DNA from: Enorma phocaeensis
GTDB lineage: Bacteria; Actinomycetota; Coriobacteriia; Coriobacteriales; Coriobacteriaceae
NCBI RefSeq assembly: GCF_016901575.1
Contig: NZ_JACJKQ010000001.1
Coordinates: 62,001 to 126,000 of the forward strand
Direction: 5' to 3'
Length of the DNA: 64,000 nt
Below are positions 61,722 to 64,000 of the stretch, one piece after another. Position numbers and translations under genes: made by a program. Positions within the stretch are counted from its first letter, which is position 1. Every line of letters begins with the position of its first letter. A model generated the notes under the pieces. It worked only from the letters and a program-made list of their open reading frames with translations. It made no database searches and had not been told where the DNA came from.

Positions 61722-63998
61722 TTATGCCTCGTAGGACTGCGGCTCGCGGCCGTAGTACGCGTCGAGGTACAGCTCCTTGATCTCGCTCATGAGCGGGTAG
61801 CGCGGGTTGGCGCCGGTGCACTGGTCGTTGAAGGCCTGCTCGGTCATGTCGTCGAGGGTGTCGAGGAAGTACTGCTCGTCGACGCCGTAGTCCTTGATGG
61901 TCTTCTTGATGCCAATGGTCTCCATGAGGTCCTCGAGCTTCTGGATGAAGTTCTCGAACACCTCGCGGTCGTCAGCACCGGTGCAGCCGCAATAGCGACC
62001 GAGGTCGGCGTAGTCCTTGAGCGCATGCGGATACTGATACTGCGAGAAGGTGCCCATCTTGACGGGCTTCTCGGCGGCGTTGTAGCGCATGACGCGGGTC
62101 AGGATGACGGCGTTGGCGAGGCCGTGCGGCAGGTGATGGAAGGCGCCGAGCTTGTGAGCCATGGAGTGGTTCACGCCGAGGAACGCGTTGGCGAAGGCCA
62201 TGCCGGCCAGGCAGGAGGCGTTGTGCATCTCCTCGCGAGCATGCGGGTCGGCAGCGCCCTTCTCGTAGGCCGCGGGGAGGTTCTCGAAGACGAGCTTGGC
62301 GGCACGCATGGACAGGCCACGGGTGTAATCGGAGCTCATGATGGAGACGTAGGACTCGATGGCGTGAGTCATGACGTCGATACCGGAGGCGCAGGTGAGG
62401 CCCTTGGGAGCGGTCATGGCGTTGTCGACGTCGACGATGGCCATGTTCGGCAGCAGCGCGTAGTCGGTGATGGGCCACTTGATGCCGGTCTCGGCGTCGG
62501 TGATGATGGCGAACGGCGTCACCTCGGAGCCGGTGCCCGAAGAGGTCGGAACGGCGACGAAGTAGGCCTTCTCGCCGAGTTTCGGGAAGGTGAAGACGCG
62601 CTTGCGGATGTCCATGAAGTCCATGGCGGCGTCTTCGAAGTTGACCTCGGGATGTTCGTACATGAGCCACATGATCTTGCCGGCGTCCATGGCGGAGCCG
62701 CCGCCGACGGCGATGATGACGTCGGGCTCGAACAGGCGCATGCGCTCGGCGCCCTTCTGGGCGTCCTGCAGGCGCGGATCGGGGCAGATGTCATAGAACG
62801 CGTCGTGTGCGACGCCCATCTCGTCGAGCTTGGCCTCGATGGCGCGGCAGTTGCCGTTCTTGTACAGGAAGGAGTCGGTGACGATGAAGGCGCGCTTCTT
62901 GCCCATGACGCGGCCGATCTCGTCGAGCGCGACGGGGGTGCAGCCCTTCTTGAAGTAGACCTTCTCGGGAGCCCTGAACCAGAGCATGTTCTCGCGGCGC
63001 TCGGCCACGGTCTTGATGTTGAGCAAGTGCTTCACCCCAACGTTCTCGGAGACGGAGTTGCCACCCCAGGAGCCGCAGCCCAGGGTGAGGGACGGCTTCA
63101 TGGCGAAGTTGTAGAGGTCGCCGATGCCACCCTGCGAAGACGGGGTGTTGATGACGATGCGGCAGGCCTTCATGGTGTCCTCGAAGAGGGCGATCTTCTC
63201 CTTCTCGGCGGGGTGCACGTACAGCGACGCGGTGTGGCCCGGGCCGCCGGCGAGCACGAGGTGCTCGGCCTTGTCCACGGCCTCCTGGAAGTCCTTGGCG
63301 TGGTACATGGCGAGGACGGGGGAGAGCTTCTCGTGGGAGAATTCCTCCTTGCCCGGATCGGTCGAGGTGACCTCGGCGATGAGGATCTTGGTCTTAGCGG
63401 GGACCTCGATGCCGGCGAGCTCAGCGATCTTGGCGGCGGGCATGCCGGGGATGCGGTGGTCGAGGGCGCCGTTCTTGAACATGGCCTCGCGCAGCGCCTC
63501 GAGCTCCTTGCCTTTCTTCACGAAGTAGCAGCCGCGATACTCGAACTCGCGCTTGACCTCGTCGTAGATGGAGTCAAGCGCGGTCACGGATTGCTCGGAG
63601 GCGCAGATCATGCCGTTGTCGAACGTCTTGGAGTGGATGATGGAGTTGACGGCGAGCTTGATGTCGGCGGTGTCATCGATGACGACCGGGGTGTTGCCGG
63701 CGCCGACGCCGAGGGCGGGCTTGCCGGAGGAGTAGGCGGCCTTCACCATGCCGGGGCCACCGGTGGCGAGAATGATGTCGACCTCGCGCATGAGCATGTT
63801 GGTGAGCTCGAGCGAGGGCTGGTCGATCCAGCCGATGATGCCCTCGGGCGCGCCGGCCTTCACCGCTGCCTCAAGCACGAGCTTGGCGGCGGCGATGGTG
63901 CACTTGGCGGCAGCCGGGTGAGGGGAGATGATGATGGCGTTGCGGGTCTTCAGGCTGATGAGGCACTTGAAGATCGCGGTGGAAGTGGGGTTGGTGGT
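61722..63998 (-). CDS. adhE: Bifunctional acetaldehyde-CoA/alcohol dehydrogenase, 5'-truncated by the window
   Basis: About 758 residues of a protein of about 870; the first 110 or so are beyond the right edge. AdhE converts acetyl-CoA to acetaldehyde and then ethanol, regenerating NAD+ in fermentation, and forms spirosomes in the cytoplasm. The aldehyde-dehydrogenase half has DNGMICASEQSV with the catalytic Cys and GVGAGNTPVVID. The iron-dependent alcohol dehydrogenase half has DVIIAVGGGSAMDAGKIMW and the iron ligands in GVNHSMAHKLGAFHHLPHGLANAVIL. The reading frame runs on to the edge (TTNPTSTAIFKCLISLK). Confidence 0.96.
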   Translation of the reverse strand, partial: TTNPTSTAIFKCLISLKTRNAIIISPHPAAAKCTIAAAKLVLEAAVKAGAPEGIIGWIDQPSLELTNMLMREVDIILATGGPGMVKAAYSSGKPALGVGAGNTPVVIDDTADIKLAVNSIIHSKTFDNGMICASEQSVTALDSIYDEVKREFEYRGCYFVKKGKELEALREAMFKNGALDHRIPGMPAAKIAELAGIEVPAKTKILIAEVTSTDPGKEEFSHEKLSPVLAMYHAKDFQEAVDKAEHLVLAGGPGHTASLYVHPAEKEKIALFEDTMKACRIVINTPSSQGGIGDLYNFAMKPSLTLGCGSWGGNSVSENVGVKHLLNIKTVAERRENMLWFRAPEKVYFKKGCTPVALDEIGRVMGKKRAFIVTDSFLYKNGNCRAIEAKLDEMGVAHDAFYDICPDPRLQDAQKGAERMRLFEPDVIIAVGGGSAMDAGKIMWLMYEHPEVNFEDAAMDFMDIRKRVFTFPKLGEKAYFVAVPTSSGTGSEVTPFAIITDAETGIKWPITDYALLPNMAIVDVDNAMTAPKGLTCASGIDVMTHAIESYVSIMSSDYTRGLSMRAAKLVFENLPAAYEKGAADPHAREEMHNASCLAGMAFANAFLGVNHSMAHKLGAFHHLPHGLANAVILTRVMRYNAAEKPVKMGTFSQYQYPHALKDYADLGRYCGCTGADDREVFENFIQKLEDLMETIGIKKTIKDYGVDEQYFLDTLDDMTEQAFNDQCTGANPRYPLMSEIKELYLDAYYGREPQSYEA

Positions 63999-64000
63999 GG

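Overview
The window looks like a chromosomal segment of a high-GC, anaerobic, fermentative actinobacterium of the class Coriobacteriia (Olsenella or Collinsella type). The basis is GC-rich coding with GTG and TTG starts, a bifunctional AdhE, a Firmicutes-like glycogen cluster with both GlgC and GlgD, a YhgE/Pip protein and a mixed set of actinobacterial and clostridial families. The genus is inference. Gene content is mostly ordinary chromosome. I see no insertion sequence, phage or CRISPR array, but there are two gene remnants and one REP-like intergenic repeat.

Layout. 1-2.9 kb: end of ptsI, a PfkB-type sugar-phosphate kinase, and the CCA-adding enzyme. 3.0-8.2 kb: a five-gene NikABCDE/Opp-type importer with His-rich stretches in two proteins. 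8.3-9.7 kb: a glutamate-cysteine ligase family enzyme. 9.9-10.45 kb: tRNA-Glu, tRNA-Gln, tRNA-Glu, the two Glu copies being identical. 10.6-15.1 kb: a flippase-like membrane protein, a FUSC-family protein and an alpha/beta hydrolase. 15.1-22.8 kb (minus strand): a MacAB-like tripartite exporter and a second FtsX-type ABC transporter. 22.8-24.4 kb: remnant of an AAA ATPase and a regulator with a DNA-binding domain at each end. 24.4-32.1 kb: radical SAM protein with divergent TetR regulator, two-component system, L,D-transpeptidase, L-serine dehydratase.

32.2-45.4 kb: small membrane protein, GltX, a degenerate ABC ATPase coupled to a YhgE/Pip protein, MetK, PriA, Def-Fmt-RsmB, and a FmdB zinc ribbon. 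45.5-58.9 kb (minus strand) is the centrepiece: glgB-glgP-glgC-glgD-glgA followed by a fused GH13/GH77 enzyme. Together these synthesise glycogen (GlgC/D make ADP-glucose, GlgA elongates, GlgB branches) and degrade it (GlgP, and GH13-GH77 for debranching or disproportionation). 59.2-64 kb: HAD phosphatase, thiamine pyrophosphokinase, a phosphotransferase-fold protein and the 5'-truncated adhE.

The most unusual signal is that GlgA and GlgB, and no other enzyme of the cluster, each carry a long C-terminal tail of histone H1-like Ala/Lys/Thr repeats. In GlgA this tail is preceded by an acidic Pro/Glu-rich segment. The catalytic domains are otherwise complete. This points to a shared, undescribed targeting or scaffolding device, perhaps binding DNA, polyphosphate or the granule surface, or working by charge-driven co-assembly. 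Second in interest are the pseudo-ATPase/YhgE pair and the probable metal importer.
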